Shown: piece by piece, positions 1-9,100 of the stretch
How positions within the stretch are numbered: position 1 is the stretch's first letter
How the letters are laid out: each line of letters begins with the position of its first letter
Assembly (NCBI GenBank): GCA_910588615.1
Contig: CAJUOI010000001.1
Coordinates: 28,318-92,317 of the forward strand
Origin: an uncultured Christensenellaceae bacterium
GTDB taxonomy: Bacteria; Bacillota; Clostridia; Christensenellales; Borkfalkiaceae
Direction of reading: 5' to 3'
DNA: 64,000 bases
Position numbers and translations under genes: made by a program
Notes under the pieces: model-generated
Databases searched by the model: none
What the model saw: the letters and a program-made list of their open reading frames with translations, nothing else
Told to the model about the DNA's origin: nothing

Positions 1-1
1 G

Positions 2-385
2 ACAAGCATTGCAAGCTCTGCGTTCGAGGGTTGCAGTTCGCTGACGAGTATTACGATACCGAATAGAGTGACAAGCATTGCAAGCTCTGCGTTCGGGGAT
101 TGCAGTTCGCTTATAAGCATTACAATACCGAATAACGTGACAAGCATTGGAGGTTATGCGTTCAGTGGTTGCAGTTCGCTGACGAGTATTACGCTTCCGA
201 ATAGCGTGACAAGCATTGGAAGCTCTGCGTTCAAGGGTTGCAGTTCGCTGACGAGTATTACGCTTCCGAATAGCGTGACAAGCATTGAAAGCTCTGCGTT
301 CAAGGGTTGCAGTTCGCTGACGAGTATTACGCTTCCGAATAGCGTGACAACCATTAAAAGCTCTGCGTTCGAGGGTTGCAACAAG
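2..385 (+). repeat. 69-bp tandem repeat encoding LRR_5 units
   Basis: Five full 69-bp units begin at 2, 71, 140, 209 and 278, and a partial sixth begins at 347. Units 4 and 5 are almost identical in DNA as well as protein, while units 1-3 differ by a few bases. The repeat is in frame (23 codons), so unit gain or loss would change the protein length without breaking it. Confidence 0.9.
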
Positions 386-604
386 CTGAGTCGTGTATAT
401 TACGGCGGAAAGGCAGAAGATTGGAAAATATCAATTAACTCTTATAATACTTCATTCACCGGTGCCACTCGCTATTATTATTCCAAAAGCGAGCCTGAAC
501 TCAACGAGGAAGGCACGGCTTATAACGGCAACTATTGGTACCGCGGCGAGAATGGGGAAGTTAAAGTTTGGCTGTATGTAGAGGATTCAAATGAGGTGGA
601 ATGA
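2..604 (+). CDS. BspA-like leucine-rich repeat surface protein, C-terminal part (5' end outside window)
   Basis: The frame is open at the window edge, so the gene starts upstream and only about 200 C-terminal residues are visible. It consists of 23-residue repeats of the type [20 protein letters not shown], the LRR_5 (BspA/TpLRR) pattern of surface proteins that bind host or matrix ligands. After the last repeat comes a Trp/Tyr-rich tail (YYGGKAEDW, then [14 protein letters not shown]) typical of the end of such proteins. No LPXTG motif or membrane anchor is seen here; any anchor must be N-terminal. The stop TGA at 602-604 overlaps the ATG of the next gene as ATGA, suggesting translational coupling. 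Family assignment is firm; ligand and exact role are unknown. Confidence 0.85.
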   Translation, partial: TSIASSAFEGCSSLTSITIPNRVTSIASSAFGDCSSLISITIPNNVTSIGGYAFSGCSSLTSITLPNSVTSIGSSAFKGCSSLTSITLPNSVTSIESSAFKGCSSLTSITLPNSVTTIKSSAFEGCNKLSRVYYGGKAEDWKISINSYNTSFTGATRYYYSKSEPELNEEGTAYNGNYWYRGENGEVKVWLYVEDSNEVE

Positions 605-1083
605 TGGATATTCGTTTGCTTCAACCGTCAGTGCAAGAAATGTTTGCTGGCACGGAGTTTATCATATCGGGTATTTCGAATACCGGAGGAATTCCCCGAA
701 ACAATTTGTTCCAAATCGAGCATAAAAATTGGTGTAAAAATAGTAGATTTGAATTTCATTATGAAGTTCAGCAGGATAGCAAAGATAAGGATAAATTGAT
801 TATCCGAATCGATTGCCACTTTCGCCCTTACGAGCCGTATAAAGAAGGTCGGCATAGAGATGATGAACATGAGGAACTAATCTCTATCCTGAAAACGCTT
901 TCGGAAATTCCGTCCAATGCAAAAAAGCGAACAAATTTTAGAAAAGATTCTCTTTGGGGCGTGAAATGGAAATTGTCGCCGACTTTGTCTGAATGCGCAG
1001 AAGAAATCTATAGAATCGTTTTTGACACTTGGCAAACGGTTGATGAGTTGGTTTTGTTGAGTCGGAACCCAATGCTGATTTAA
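601..1083 (+). CDS. hypothetical protein, coupled to the LRR gene
   Basis: A 160-residue soluble protein with no signal peptide or membrane segment. It starts at the ATG that overlaps the LRR gene's stop (ATGA, 601-604); a second ATG follows directly. The sequence is rich in charged and aromatic residues, with mixed beta-strand-like stretches in the first half (for example [10 protein letters not shown] and [10 protein letters not shown]) and a more helical second half (residues 90-150). I recognise no family or catalytic motif. The overlap with an LRR surface gene suggests co-expression, but the two need not share a function; modular accessory genes are often appended downstream of LRR genes. 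Confidence 0.55.
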   Translation: MMDIRLLQPSVQEMFAGTEFIISGISNTGGIPRNNLFQIEHKNWCKNSRFEFHYEVQQDSKDKDKLIIRIDCHFRPYEPYKEGRHRDDEHEELISILKTLSEIPSNAKKRTNFRKDSLWGVKWKLSPTLSECAEEIYRIVFDTWQTVDELVLLSRNPMLI

Positions 1084-1240
1084 ACTTGATATTCATTCAC
1101 GGTATACGGCAAATAAAATACACTCCATTATATTTTGCGTAAAACATCGTTTGGCATTGTGGCGGAATAAATCAACAAAAAACGAAATTGGTTGCACGGA
1201 AAAATAGCTGAAATTACTTTTTGCAAACGATAAATGGCAG

Positions 1241-1308
1241 TTAGGCGTGAGCTTGTCAAAGACGAGCGCGGCGGCGCTTCGCGCCGCCGCGGACAAGCTC
1301 ACGCCTAA
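1241..1308. repeat. nested GC-rich hairpin 1
   Basis: Perfect 17-bp outer arms (1241-1257 and 1292-1308) enclose a perfect 11-bp GC-only stem (1267-1277 with 1281-1291) around a TTC loop. Only the left side has a spacer between the two stems. There is no T-run after it, so it is not an ordinary terminator. Confidence 0.85.
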
Positions 1309-1399
1309 AAAGAAAATAACTCAAACAAAATAAATAGACTGGGGTATAACGGAACAAAATTTCTTTTATAAAAAATACCGTAAAAATGCTTTTGGCACT

Positions 1400-1461
1400 G
1401 TGACGGGCGCTTGAATTAAACAAGCGCGGCGGCTTCGCCGCCGCGTTCAAGCGCCCGTCAC
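1400..1461. repeat. nested GC-rich hairpin 2
   Basis: Same architecture as the hairpin at 1241-1308 but a different outer sequence. The 16-bp outer arms are 1400-1415 and 1446-1461. The inner 9-bp stem is 1425-1433 with 1437-1445, again with a TTC loop and a spacer only on the left. The shared design with different arms suggests a family of elements. Confidence 0.85.
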
Positions 1462-1518
1462 GCAACTGAACTCAATCAATAAAACCAACCGCGCACGGCG
1501 AAGCGAAACGCCGCGCGG

Positions 1519-1560
1519 AAAAGGGCGAGCCCGCTAATCCGCTTGGGCGTCGCCCTTTTT
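1519..1560 (+). terminator. terminator-like hairpin
   Basis: A 10-bp stem (AAAAGGGCGA, 1519-1528, with TCGCCCTTTT, 1550-1559) plus an inner GCCC/GGGC pairing runs into a T-run on the plus strand. It is preceded by a CG-rich imperfect repeat (1490-1518). It could end transcription entering from the LRR operon, or be a third member of the hairpin cluster. Confidence 0.55.
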
Positions 1561-1630
1561 TATACCGCGCGGCTGTCCTTGCGTTTTATCGCCCGTCCCC
1601 GCCGACTGTTCTCCCTTTACTTTATTATCA

Positions 1631-1681
1631 GTTACCTTTTAGTTTCCGTTTAGTTTCCCTTTGGTTACCTTTTCGTTCCCC
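1631..1681. repeat. 11-bp direct repeats (4.5 copies)
   Basis: Consecutive units begin at 1631, 1642, 1653, 1664 and 1675 and share the pattern GTTnCCnTTTn. The exact 11-bp period places each copy on nearly the same face of the helix, which is what arrays of protein-binding sites such as recombinase arm sites or iterons look like. No known binding protein can be named from sequence alone. Confidence 0.7.
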
Positions 1682-1790
1682 GCACAGAAACGCGATTTGT
1701 TGTAAAATTTACTTGCAAAACTTTTTCAAAGTCGAACTGTATTTGCGAGTTCACCTGTTATACTCCCTCACAAACAGAGAGCGGATCAAT

Positions 1791-1941
1791 TTGTCTTTCG
1801 TCTGCGGAGCGTAAACGAAAACGCACTTTCCGTCAAGGGTGTACAGAGCAACTTCGTTGCCCTTGACGGAAAGCAAGAATTAAAGAAATGTATGTGCTTG
1901 CCTATGCGTTTCCGTTTTGTTTCGTCCTTGCCGAAAGACAA
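1791..1941. repeat. 151-bp inverted-repeat element, copy A
   Basis: Terminal arms TTGTCTTTCG (1791-1800) and CGAAAGACAA (1932-1941) flank an inner perfect 14-bp hairpin (1826-1839 with 1860-1873) capped by GCAAC-TTC-GTTGC. It lies just upstream of the AAGGAG ribosome site of the small gene at 1974. A related element with the same terminal arms lies at 15521-15711. It may be a structured mRNA leader or a small non-autonomous mobile element. Confidence 0.75.
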
Positions 1942-1973
1942 ACAAAAAAATTTATTGAAAAGGAGAAATTGAA

Positions 1974-2183
1974 TTGAAAACAGTAACAAAACAATGCGAA
2001 AGATACGGCAGTATCGAGGAGTACGAGGAAAAGTGCTGGCTTTTTTCACAGTCGGTTAGCCAAAGACGTAAGGTGGGCGGTAAATCCTACTACGTCCGTA
2101 GATATTTCAGAGCCGGACAGGATTTCGGGAAAACTATGGAACGGTTAGCCGTTAAACAGTCTTACATGAAGGATGCGGGGTGA
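1974..2183 (+). CDS. small protein preceding serine recombinase
   Basis: A 69-residue protein starting with TTG, about 11 nt after an AAGGAG ribosome site (1959-1964), so the exact start is a little uncertain. It is charged, with no membrane segment or cysteine motif. I do not recognise the family. Its stop (TGA 2181-2183) lies inside the ribosome site of the recombinase gene, so the two are surely one operon. The position makes a recombination accessory or directionality role plausible, but that is inference from context alone. Confidence 0.55.
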   Translation: MKTVTKQCERYGSIEEYEEKCWLFSQSVSQRRKVGGKSYYVRRYFRAGQDFGKTMERLAVKQSYMKDAG

Positions 2184-2187
2184 TGCT

Positions 2188-3810
2188 ATGAAACAGAAAA
2201 ATTATATTGCAGGATTGTATTTCAGGCTTTCCCAAGAGGACGAACGCGCAGGAGAATCTCTGTCTATCGAGAACCAGCGGCGCGTTTTGCGCAAGTATGC
2301 CGAGGACAACGGCTTTGAAACCCATGACGAATACATAGACGACGGCATTTCGGGCACGACGTTCGACCGTCCCGAAGTTCAGCGTTTATTGGACGACGCA
2401 AAGACGGGTGTAATCAATACCATTATCGTCAAGGATTTGTCCCGTTTTGGAAGAAATTATATCGAGGTTGGTCAGTACGTCGATTATGTGTTCCCTGCCT
2501 TCGGTATTCGTTTTATTGCTATTCAGGATAACGTGGATTCGGCAAACCGTGACAGCAACGCCATGGAGATGATGCCGATCATGAACGTTTTTAATGAGTG
2601 GCATGCAGCGAATACGAGTAAGAAAATCCGCACCGTGCTCAAAGCTAATGCAAAGGACGGGAAGTATCATCCGAGAAAAGCGCCGTATGGTTACGTTAAA
2701 GGCACGGACGAGAAGAAAACGCCAATCATCGATGAGGAAGCGGCAGTAATCGTAAAACGGATATTTGAAATGCGGTCGCGCGGTATGAGTCCGCATAAGA
2801 TAGCCGACCGGCTCAACGAGGAGGGTATAGCGAGTCCGAGCAAGTATTGCATGGAAAAGTACGGAATCGTAGGCAAACGCAACAACTTCGGACTGTGGTC
2901 GGTATGTCCCATAAACAGTATTCTTAAAAATCCGACCTATCTCGGACATATGGCGCAACAGCGTTACAGTTCTGTTTCGTATAAAAACCATAAACGATTT
3001 ATGCGCGATGAAAGCGAGTGGGTAGTCGTGAAAGATACGCACGAAGCAATCATCAGCCAAGAATTATGGGATAAGGTACGGGAAGTGGAGAAATCGGTCA
3101 GTCAAGGCAGAAAAACGAAACGCGGACATACGCATCCGTTATCAGGATTTCTATATTGTGCCGATTGCGGCGGCAAGATGAAACTCAATTATCTAAACAG
3201 GAACGGCGTATTAGAATATAACTTTAATTGCGGCAATCATATACGATTGGGGAAGGCATATTGTTTTTCTCATTACATAAGCGCAAAAATATTGGAAGAA
3301 ATCATCCTTGACGATATAAGGACAATGGCGCAGAGAATTGTAATTGACGAGGATGCTATCCGTAAAGATTTTATCTGCCATAACGCAGAGCTGGAAGAAA
3401 AAGCGATGAAATCCGCCAAAAAGGAATTGCAGGCAAAAACGCGGCGATTGGAAGATTTATCCCGCATGATAAAAGTAGCCTATGAAGATAGAGTGAAAGG
3501 CAAAATTCCCGAAGATATTTGCATCGGCTTGATACAGGAATATTCCGCCGAGCAGAAAACGCTTACGGCGGAAATCGAAACGCTTGAAACAAAGTTGACC
3601 GAAACGGAAAACACCAAGCAGAGCGCGGATGATTTTATACGCAATATCAAGAAGTACCTAAACGTACCCGAACTCACAAGAGAAATGTGCTACGAACTGT
3701 TAGACCGTGTAGTAGTAGGCGGCTTGCCGAAGATTACAGGCAAGGAACGAGTAATAGATATCGTCTACAAAGTGGACATTTCGTCCGTATTAAGCTATAA
3801 ATTTCGATAA
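2188..3810 (+). CDS. large serine recombinase (TndX/TnpX type)
   Basis: A site-specific recombinase of 540 residues that would cut and join DNA through a serine nucleophile. The N-terminal resolvase domain spans about residues 6-155, with catalytic Ser15 in YFRLSQED and the conserved DGISGTTFDRP and KDLSRFGRNY motifs. A recombinase domain follows (about 165-290). Next is a zinc ribbon (CADCG near residue 322, partner cysteines near 350-360), then a charged coiled coil (about 390-470). Length and order match large serine recombinases of clostridial mobilisable transposons. ATG 2188 is chosen because GGGGTGA at 2177-2183 is a well-placed ribosome site; an ATG five codons earlier lacks one. The frame is intact, so it may be active. 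No cargo beyond the small gene at 1974 is obvious. Confidence 0.93.
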   Translation: MKQKNYIAGLYFRLSQEDERAGESLSIENQRRVLRKYAEDNGFETHDEYIDDGISGTTFDRPEVQRLLDDAKTGVINTIIVKDLSRFGRNYIEVGQYVDYVFPAFGIRFIAIQDNVDSANRDSNAMEMMPIMNVFNEWHAANTSKKIRTVLKANAKDGKYHPRKAPYGYVKGTDEKKTPIIDEEAAVIVKRIFEMRSRGMSPHKIADRLNEEGIASPSKYCMEKYGIVGKRNNFGLWSVCPINSILKNPTYLGHMAQQRYSSVSYKNHKRFMRDESEWVVVKDTHEAIISQELWDKVREVEKSVSQGRKTKRGHTHPLSGFLYCADCGGKMKLNYLNRNGVLEYNFNCGNHIRLGKAYCFSHYISAKILEEIILDDIRTMAQRIVIDEDAIRKDFICHNAELEEKAMKSAKKELQAKTRRLEDLSRMIKVAYEDRVKGKIPEDICIGLIQEYSAEQKTLTAEIETLETKLTETENTKQSADDFIRNIKKYLNVPELTREMCYELLDRVVVGGLPKITGKERVIDIVYKVDISSVLSYKFR

Positions 3811-3828
3811 TAATTTGCCGTGAAAATG

Positions 3829-3866
3829 AAAGCGTATGAGCATTAACCCGTTCATACGCTTTTTTT
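3829..3866 (+). terminator. intrinsic terminator after recombinase
   Basis: An 11-bp stem (AAAGCGTATGA, 3829-3839, with TCATACGCTTT, 3852-3862) is followed by a T-run. It lies 20 nt past the recombinase stop. Confidence 0.85.
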
Positions 3867-3892
3867 GTGCCTTTTACCTTTATTTTCATTAG

Positions 3893-4033
3893 TGTCCATA
3901 TTTATTGGTTACAACGGTAGGCAAAAATACTGCTGCAATAAAGGAATATATAGCAAACCAATTAAAACAAGATAAAGAGGTCGACCAATTAAGCGTGTTT
4001 GACCCGAACGACCCTTTTAAGGGTAGCAAGTAA
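3893..4033 (+). pseudogene. IS200/IS605 family Y1 transposase, C-terminal remnant
   Basis: An open frame of about 46 codons with no start and an in-frame stop just before it (TAG 3890). It reads as the last part of an HUH/Y1 transposase (TnpA of IS200): TTVGKNTAAIKEYIANQLK and then DPFKGSK at the end. Intact TnpA proteins are about 130-155 residues, so roughly the first two thirds are missing, including the catalytic HUH and tyrosine motifs. Typical insertion-sequence end hairpins follow directly. It is a dead fragment beside the recombinase operon. Confidence 0.75.
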
Positions 4034-4044
4034 AAGATGCATGA

Positions 4045-4134
4045 CTGGCAGGTCAATTCTCTGGCGCACTTGTGCGCTGCCAGTAGCGATTAGGGCTATG
4101 CCCGAAAATGAAATACCACCCGCTACGCGGGTGG
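4045..4134. mobile_element. IS200/IS605-like right-end hairpins
   Basis: Two palindromes follow the transposase remnant. CTGGCA (4045-4050) pairs with TGCCAG (4078-4083) around an inner GCGCAC-TT-GTGCGC hairpin. A second short perfect hairpin lies at 4116-4134 (CCACCCG-CTACG-CGGGTGG). IS200/IS605 elements carry subterminal hairpins recognised by TnpA; position and form agree. The left end was not found. Confidence 0.6.
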
Positions 4135-4205
4135 ATTATTATTGCGCAGAAAACGCCAAAAGGGGTTAAAAACATGGACGATTTTACTGATTTTAAATCG
4201 ATTTA

Positions 4206-4234
4206 TTGACAAAATTTTTATACGGTTATAAAAT
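4206..4234 (+). promoter_or_regulatory. sigma-A-type promoter for the GH43-like/BspA block
   Basis: TTGACA (4206-4211), a 17-nt spacer and TAAAAT (4229-4234). It lies about 145 nt upstream of the GTG at 4379, leaving a leader of roughly 140 nt in which I see no recognisable riboswitch. Confidence 0.6.
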
Positions 4235-4378
4235 TATCGCAGAAAGAACGGAACATTTTTTGTGACGAATTTTCATAATAAACGAATATAATCCGAACAA
4301 AATCAATGTTTCCGAAATTGAAAATTTTGCCCGAAAAGGGCGTTAAAATAGCGGTTGAACCGTAATAAGGAGGGAGTC

Positions 4379-6160
4379 GTGAGAAAATTCAAAAAAATTG
4401 TCGGAGCGGCAATGAGTACGTTGCTGGCGGTTTCGCTGTTATCGGGTACTGCGTTAACGGCGAATGCGGCGGGGAGGCGGAAAGCCGACGAGTCCCCCGC
4501 AATCCTTTCGCAGGTGCGGGCGGGAGAAGCGGAGCGCGATCCGAACGAATTGGGCGCTTATCTGTTTGTTCACTTCATAGGCGAAGGAACCGCCGACGAG
4601 GAGCAGACCTATTTCTCGGTTTCGAGAGACGGCATGAGCTGGCGAACGCTCAATAACAAAAAGCCCGTTTTAAAGAGCGATGTGGGGGAAAGAGGCGTAC
4701 GCGACCATAATATTATCCGTAAGCCCGACGGCACGGGATTTTATCTGATTGCCACCGACCTTTCTATTTATAATATCAATCAGGACTGGACTGCGTCGCA
4801 ACAGAGGGGGAGCAAGTCTATCGTTGTGTGGGAGTCGAATAACCTTGTCGACTGGGTATTGAAGGGTTTAAAGAAAATCGCGCGGGACGACGCAGGCTGC
4901 ACCTGGGCGCCCGAAACCATTTACGACGACGAGAAGGAAGCGTATATGGTTCACTGGGCTTCGAAAACGGCGGACGACGGATTCAGCAAGCAGCGCGTTT
5001 ACAGATGTTATACAAAGGACTTTGAAACGTTTACGGAGCCCGAGGTTTACATCGAATCGGAAACGTCGCGCATCGATACCACGATCATTAAAGAGGGCGA
5101 TACATATTACCGCTTTACGAAAGACGAGCACCTCAAACACGTCTATATGGAAAAAAGCAATTCTTTGAGCGGAAAATTCGAAGAAGTGAACACCTATTCG
5201 TTGGACGGCAGAAGGTATGACAGACAATATAAAAACGGTAATTCGGGCGAAACGCACGCATACGAAGGACCCACCGTTTATAAATTAAACGGCGAGGATA
5301 AGTGGTGCATGTTGCTGGACGAATGGACGTATAAGCCTTTCGTTACCGACGACATTACTACGGGCAGATTCGTTTCGGGCGGCGATTTCAAATTCGGCGG
5401 CGGCGTAATTTACCGTCACGGCACGGTCATTCCCATTACCAATGCGGAATACGATTCGCTCGTGGAGCGGTATCCTTTCACCGAACCCGACGTCGAGGAA
5501 TCGCAGGGTTCGGGCGAGCTTGTGTATGCGCTCGACTTCGAGAACGATCTTAGCGCGACGACGGGCACGCAGTCCGCAACCGAAAACGGCACGCTTGTCT
5601 ATGAAGACGGCGTAAACGGCGGCAAAGCGGTCAAAATCAGCGGGAACGGCAACTATATTTCCATCGACGGCGGCATGTTGAGCGGACTGAAATCGTTTAC
5701 CGTTTCGTTTGCGGCAAAGGTGAGCGGTAAATCGTGGCTGTTCTATGCGGCGCCCGATACGAACGGACAGACTTATATGTCGGAAAAATATATCGGCGCG
5801 GTTGCCGATACCAACGGTCACGTCGGCGAAATCGTTTGCGAACGTTATAACAGCAGTAATCAGAACAGACCTGCCTCGGCGAACGTAGGTTATGCGAAAA
5901 ATGTGTGGATGCACATAACGCTCGTTTACCGCGAGGGTACGTTGCGCGTGTACGTCGACGGCGTTTTGGAAAGCAAGGTCGAGTCTGCGGTGGATTTGGC
6001 GGCAATGCTCGGCGCTACGCCCGTGATCCAGCTGGGGAAAGCCAACTGGGACGGCGGAGAATATTCCGACATGCTGCTTGACTGCTTCAAGATTTATAAT
6101 TACGAGTTGAGCGGCGAAGACGTAACCGCTCTTTACGAGCACGATATGGGAATCGCTTGA
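4379..6160 (+). CDS. secreted GH43-like glycosidase with C-terminal LamG-type domain
   Basis: A 593-residue exported protein. A signal peptide (VRKFKKIVGAAMSTLLAV...ANAA) is followed by a five-bladed beta-propeller of the GH43/arabinosidase type (about residues 40-350). The WAPE motif near residue 175 (GCTWAPETIYDD) carries a family-typical acidic residue; the usual N-terminal DP motif is replaced by a YLFVHF stretch, so the subfamily and activity are uncertain. Residues about 380-593 form a concanavalin/laminin-G-like domain that probably binds glycan. GTG 4379 is chosen over an upstream TTG because AAGGAGGG (4367-4374) sits just before it. The next gene starts 18 nt after the stop, so the two are co-transcribed. 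The likely role is trimming of arabinose- or xylose-containing polysaccharide outside the cell. Confidence 0.8.
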   Translation: MRKFKKIVGAAMSTLLAVSLLSGTALTANAAGRRKADESPAILSQVRAGEAERDPNELGAYLFVHFIGEGTADEEQTYFSVSRDGMSWRTLNNKKPVLKSDVGERGVRDHNIIRKPDGTGFYLIATDLSIYNINQDWTASQQRGSKSIVVWESNNLVDWVLKGLKKIARDDAGCTWAPETIYDDEKEAYMVHWASKTADDGFSKQRVYRCYTKDFETFTEPEVYIESETSRIDTTIIKEGDTYYRFTKDEHLKHVYMEKSNSLSGKFEEVNTYSLDGRRYDRQYKNGNSGETHAYEGPTVYKLNGEDKWCMLLDEWTYKPFVTDDITTGRFVSGGDFKFGGGVIYRHGTVIPITNAEYDSLVERYPFTEPDVEESQGSGELVYALDFENDLSATTGTQSATENGTLVYEDGVNGGKAVKISGNGNYISIDGGMLSGLKSFTVSFAAKVSGKSWLFYAAPDTNGQTYMSEKYIGAVADTNGHVGEIVCERYNSSNQNRPASANVGYAKNVWMHITLVYREGTLRVYVDGVLESKVESAVDLAAMLGATPVIQLGKANWDGGEYSDMLLDCFKIYNYELSGEDVTALYEHDMGIA

Positions 6161-6178
6161 TTGATAAGGAGAGGAAAA

Positions 6179-9100
6179 GTGAAAAAGAATTTTAAAAAAT
6201 ATCTTCTGATTTTTTCGGTAACGGCTGCCGCGGCGATGAGTTTGGCGGCTTGCGGTCATGCGCACGAGCACTCGTTTCAAGAGGGTTGGAGTTACGATAA
6301 TACCAATCACTGGCACGAATCGGATTGCGGGCACGACGTAAAGGACGGTCTTGCAAAGCACAGCTTCACCGAAAATGTAATCAAACAGGCATCCTGTACG
6401 GAAGAGGGATCGGCTACTTACACCTGCGCTTGCGGGTATTCCTACACCGCCGCGCTTCCCACCGTCGCCCATACATACGATACCGAACGCTGGACGGCAG
6501 GCGCGCTTACCCATTGGCATGCGTGCGGCTTGTGCGGCGATAAGAAAGACGAAGCAGAACATACCTTCGTGCAGGGCGTATGTTCTGCGTGTAACGCCAA
6601 AGAGGACGGATTATTCGCTACCGTTTTCGTCTTCGAGGAAGACGGCGACGATTACGTCGTGGCAGGGCTTACGAAAGAGGGCGCGGCGTATACAAAGCTC
6701 ACGGTGCCCGCGCTGTACAACGGCAAGAGCGTAACCGCTATTAAGGCGAACGCCTTCGAGGGCTCCGCGGCGACCGAAATCACGGTGCACGCTTCGGTCA
6801 CGGCGATTGAAAGAGAAACCTTCCTTAATTGCGCCGCGCTGACGAAGGTCGAGTTGCCCGAAACCGTGAAAGAAATCAAGGACACGGCGTTTGCGGGTTG
6901 TGCCGCGTTAAAGGAAATCAATCTTCCCGCGGGGCTTACCGCGATCGGTTGGTTTGCGTTCGACGGCTGCGCCGCGCTGGAAGAAATCGAGCTTCCCGAC
7001 GGGCTTACGGCGCTCGGCAAGCAGGCATTTGCCAATTGCACGTCGTTAACGGAAGTCAACGTTCCCGCGGCTATCACCCAAATCGCGGATCGTACCTTCT
7101 TCCGTTGCACCGCGCTCGAAACGGTAACGTTTGCGGGCGACGTTACGGATATCGGTATCTTTGCGTTTGCGGACTGCTCGTCGCTCGCGTCGATCACGCT
7201 TCCGAACACGCTTAAATTTATCGGTCAGGGCGCGTTTATGGGCAGCGGACTTACGAGCGTTGTCGTTCCCGATTCCGTTTCGACGCTTTCCGTGGAAGCG
7301 TTTGCCGACTGCGCCGCGCTGACGAATGCAACGCTCCCCGGCAATCTCAATATGCACTACGGCAAAATCTTTGCGGGTTGCGCCGCGCTCGAAGAAATCG
7401 TGATTCCCTTCGTCGGTTCCAACGTGAGCGCGGAGGATGCCGTCACGACTGAATTCGGATATCTTTTCGGCGTGAACGCGCCCGAAAACGAATCGGCGTT
7501 TACCAAAGTCGGTAATTATTATATCCCGAATTCGTTAAAGACCATAACGGTGAAAAACGGAACAATCGTAGATGGCGCGTTCGACGACTGCGCGCATCTC
7601 GAAACGGTGCATGTGGAAGGAAACGTTTTGCTCAACGCGGTCGAATTTACGAATTTCACCGCAACGATTCACGTGCTCGGCGCGCCCGAAGTGAAGGAGC
7701 TTACGCTCGCTTCCTCGGCGTATGCAAACGAAGCGGCTGCGCTTACCTATCGGGTAACGCACGGCAGCGCGGTCGAAATTATCGTGAAGAAGGGGACGGA
7801 CAACGCCGTATTGGGTACCGATTACGTGCTCAATGCCGATAAGACGCAGATCACCTTTAAAACGGAAGGTACGTTCACTGTTACCGTAAAGGCTACGCTG
7901 AACAATCTTACCGCGGAGAGATCGGCGAACGTGGAAATTGCTTTCCGCGGTCCCGAGCTTACAAACGTTTCGCTCGATAAAACGGCGATCAACGCAGAGG
8001 AGAGTGTGGTGCTTTCCTACGAAATCGACAATGAAAGCGAGGTTGTCGTTACCGTTAAGAAGGGTGACCAAACCGCCGTCGCAGGTACCGACTATACCTA
8101 CGCCGAAGCGACCAAAACTTACACGTTCAACGTTGCGGGCGCTTATACGATTACCGTATCGGCAACGCGGAACGGCAAAACGGTAAGCAGAACGCTTACG
8201 CTTGCGGTTGCCGATACGACGGTGAATGCGCCCGTCATAACGTTCTCGGCGGATCGGACCTCCGTGGAAGAGGGTACGGCGGTCGCGCTTACCGCGAACG
8301 TTGCGTACGATACCGAGCACGGCGACGCCGAAGGCACGAAAACGTACGAAGTATTCGTGCAGGACGGCACGAAGTTCGTGAACGCCGACGAAAACTTCTA
8401 CGAATTTAACACCGACCATATGAGCTTTACACCGCTTGTTGCGGGCGTATATCAAATCAAACTCACAGTAAACAGCGCGAAGGGGCAAACTGCCGACGAA
8501 GCAGTTACGGTAACGGCAACGCTTGTGGAAATCACGCTTACCTGGACAACGCAGGCGACCGTGAACGGCTGGTTGCGCTACGCGCTCGAAGGCGGCGATA
8601 TCGTATATGCGGTAACGGGTTATACGGGCGGTTATGCCGTAACATATACGGCGGACAATGCGGTCGTTTCGGCAGGCGCGGCAACGAACGGAACGGGCGT
8701 TCGCGTATCGGCTACGGAGAGCAACACCGCGACCGTGAAAGTAACGTATACGCACAAATCGGATTCTTCCGTTAAGAAAGAGCTTACTATGCCCGTGAGC
8801 TTCGTATCCGATCTCGAAAACGCGCCCATACTTGGCGAAGATCCCTTCGGCGGCACGTACGGAACGCTGATCCCCAGCACCGGTCTTATGCTTTACTTCG
8901 ACGTAAAGGATAAAAACAACACGGCGTTGACCTACAACGATATTACGTACGAAATCGTATCTACCGACTTGAAAAAGTCCGACGGCACGGCTCTCGATAC
9001 GGTATCGATCAACAAGCTTTACGACATGAACGATTATCCGTTCATTCTTGTGGAAAACTTTGAAAACAACACCGCAACGGGTACCGTAACCGTTAAGCTG

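Larger units (their letters stand above)
1084..1973. other. gene-poor 0.9-kb stretch with structured DNA
   Basis: I see no convincing coding frame between the hypothetical gene and the small gene at 1974. The stretch holds, in order, two large nested GC-rich hairpins (1241-1308 and 1400-1461), a terminator-like hairpin (1519-1560), four and a half 11-bp direct repeats (1631-1681) and a 151-bp inverted-repeat element (1791-1941). The background is AT-rich, so the GC-rich arms stand out. Confidence 0.7.

Noticed and set aside
1241..1461. True integron attC sites
   Set aside because: GTTAGGC occurs at the left and GCCTAAA at the right of the first hairpin, the reverse of the required order, and no cassette genes or integron integrase are visible. 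Kept only as an unexplained structure.
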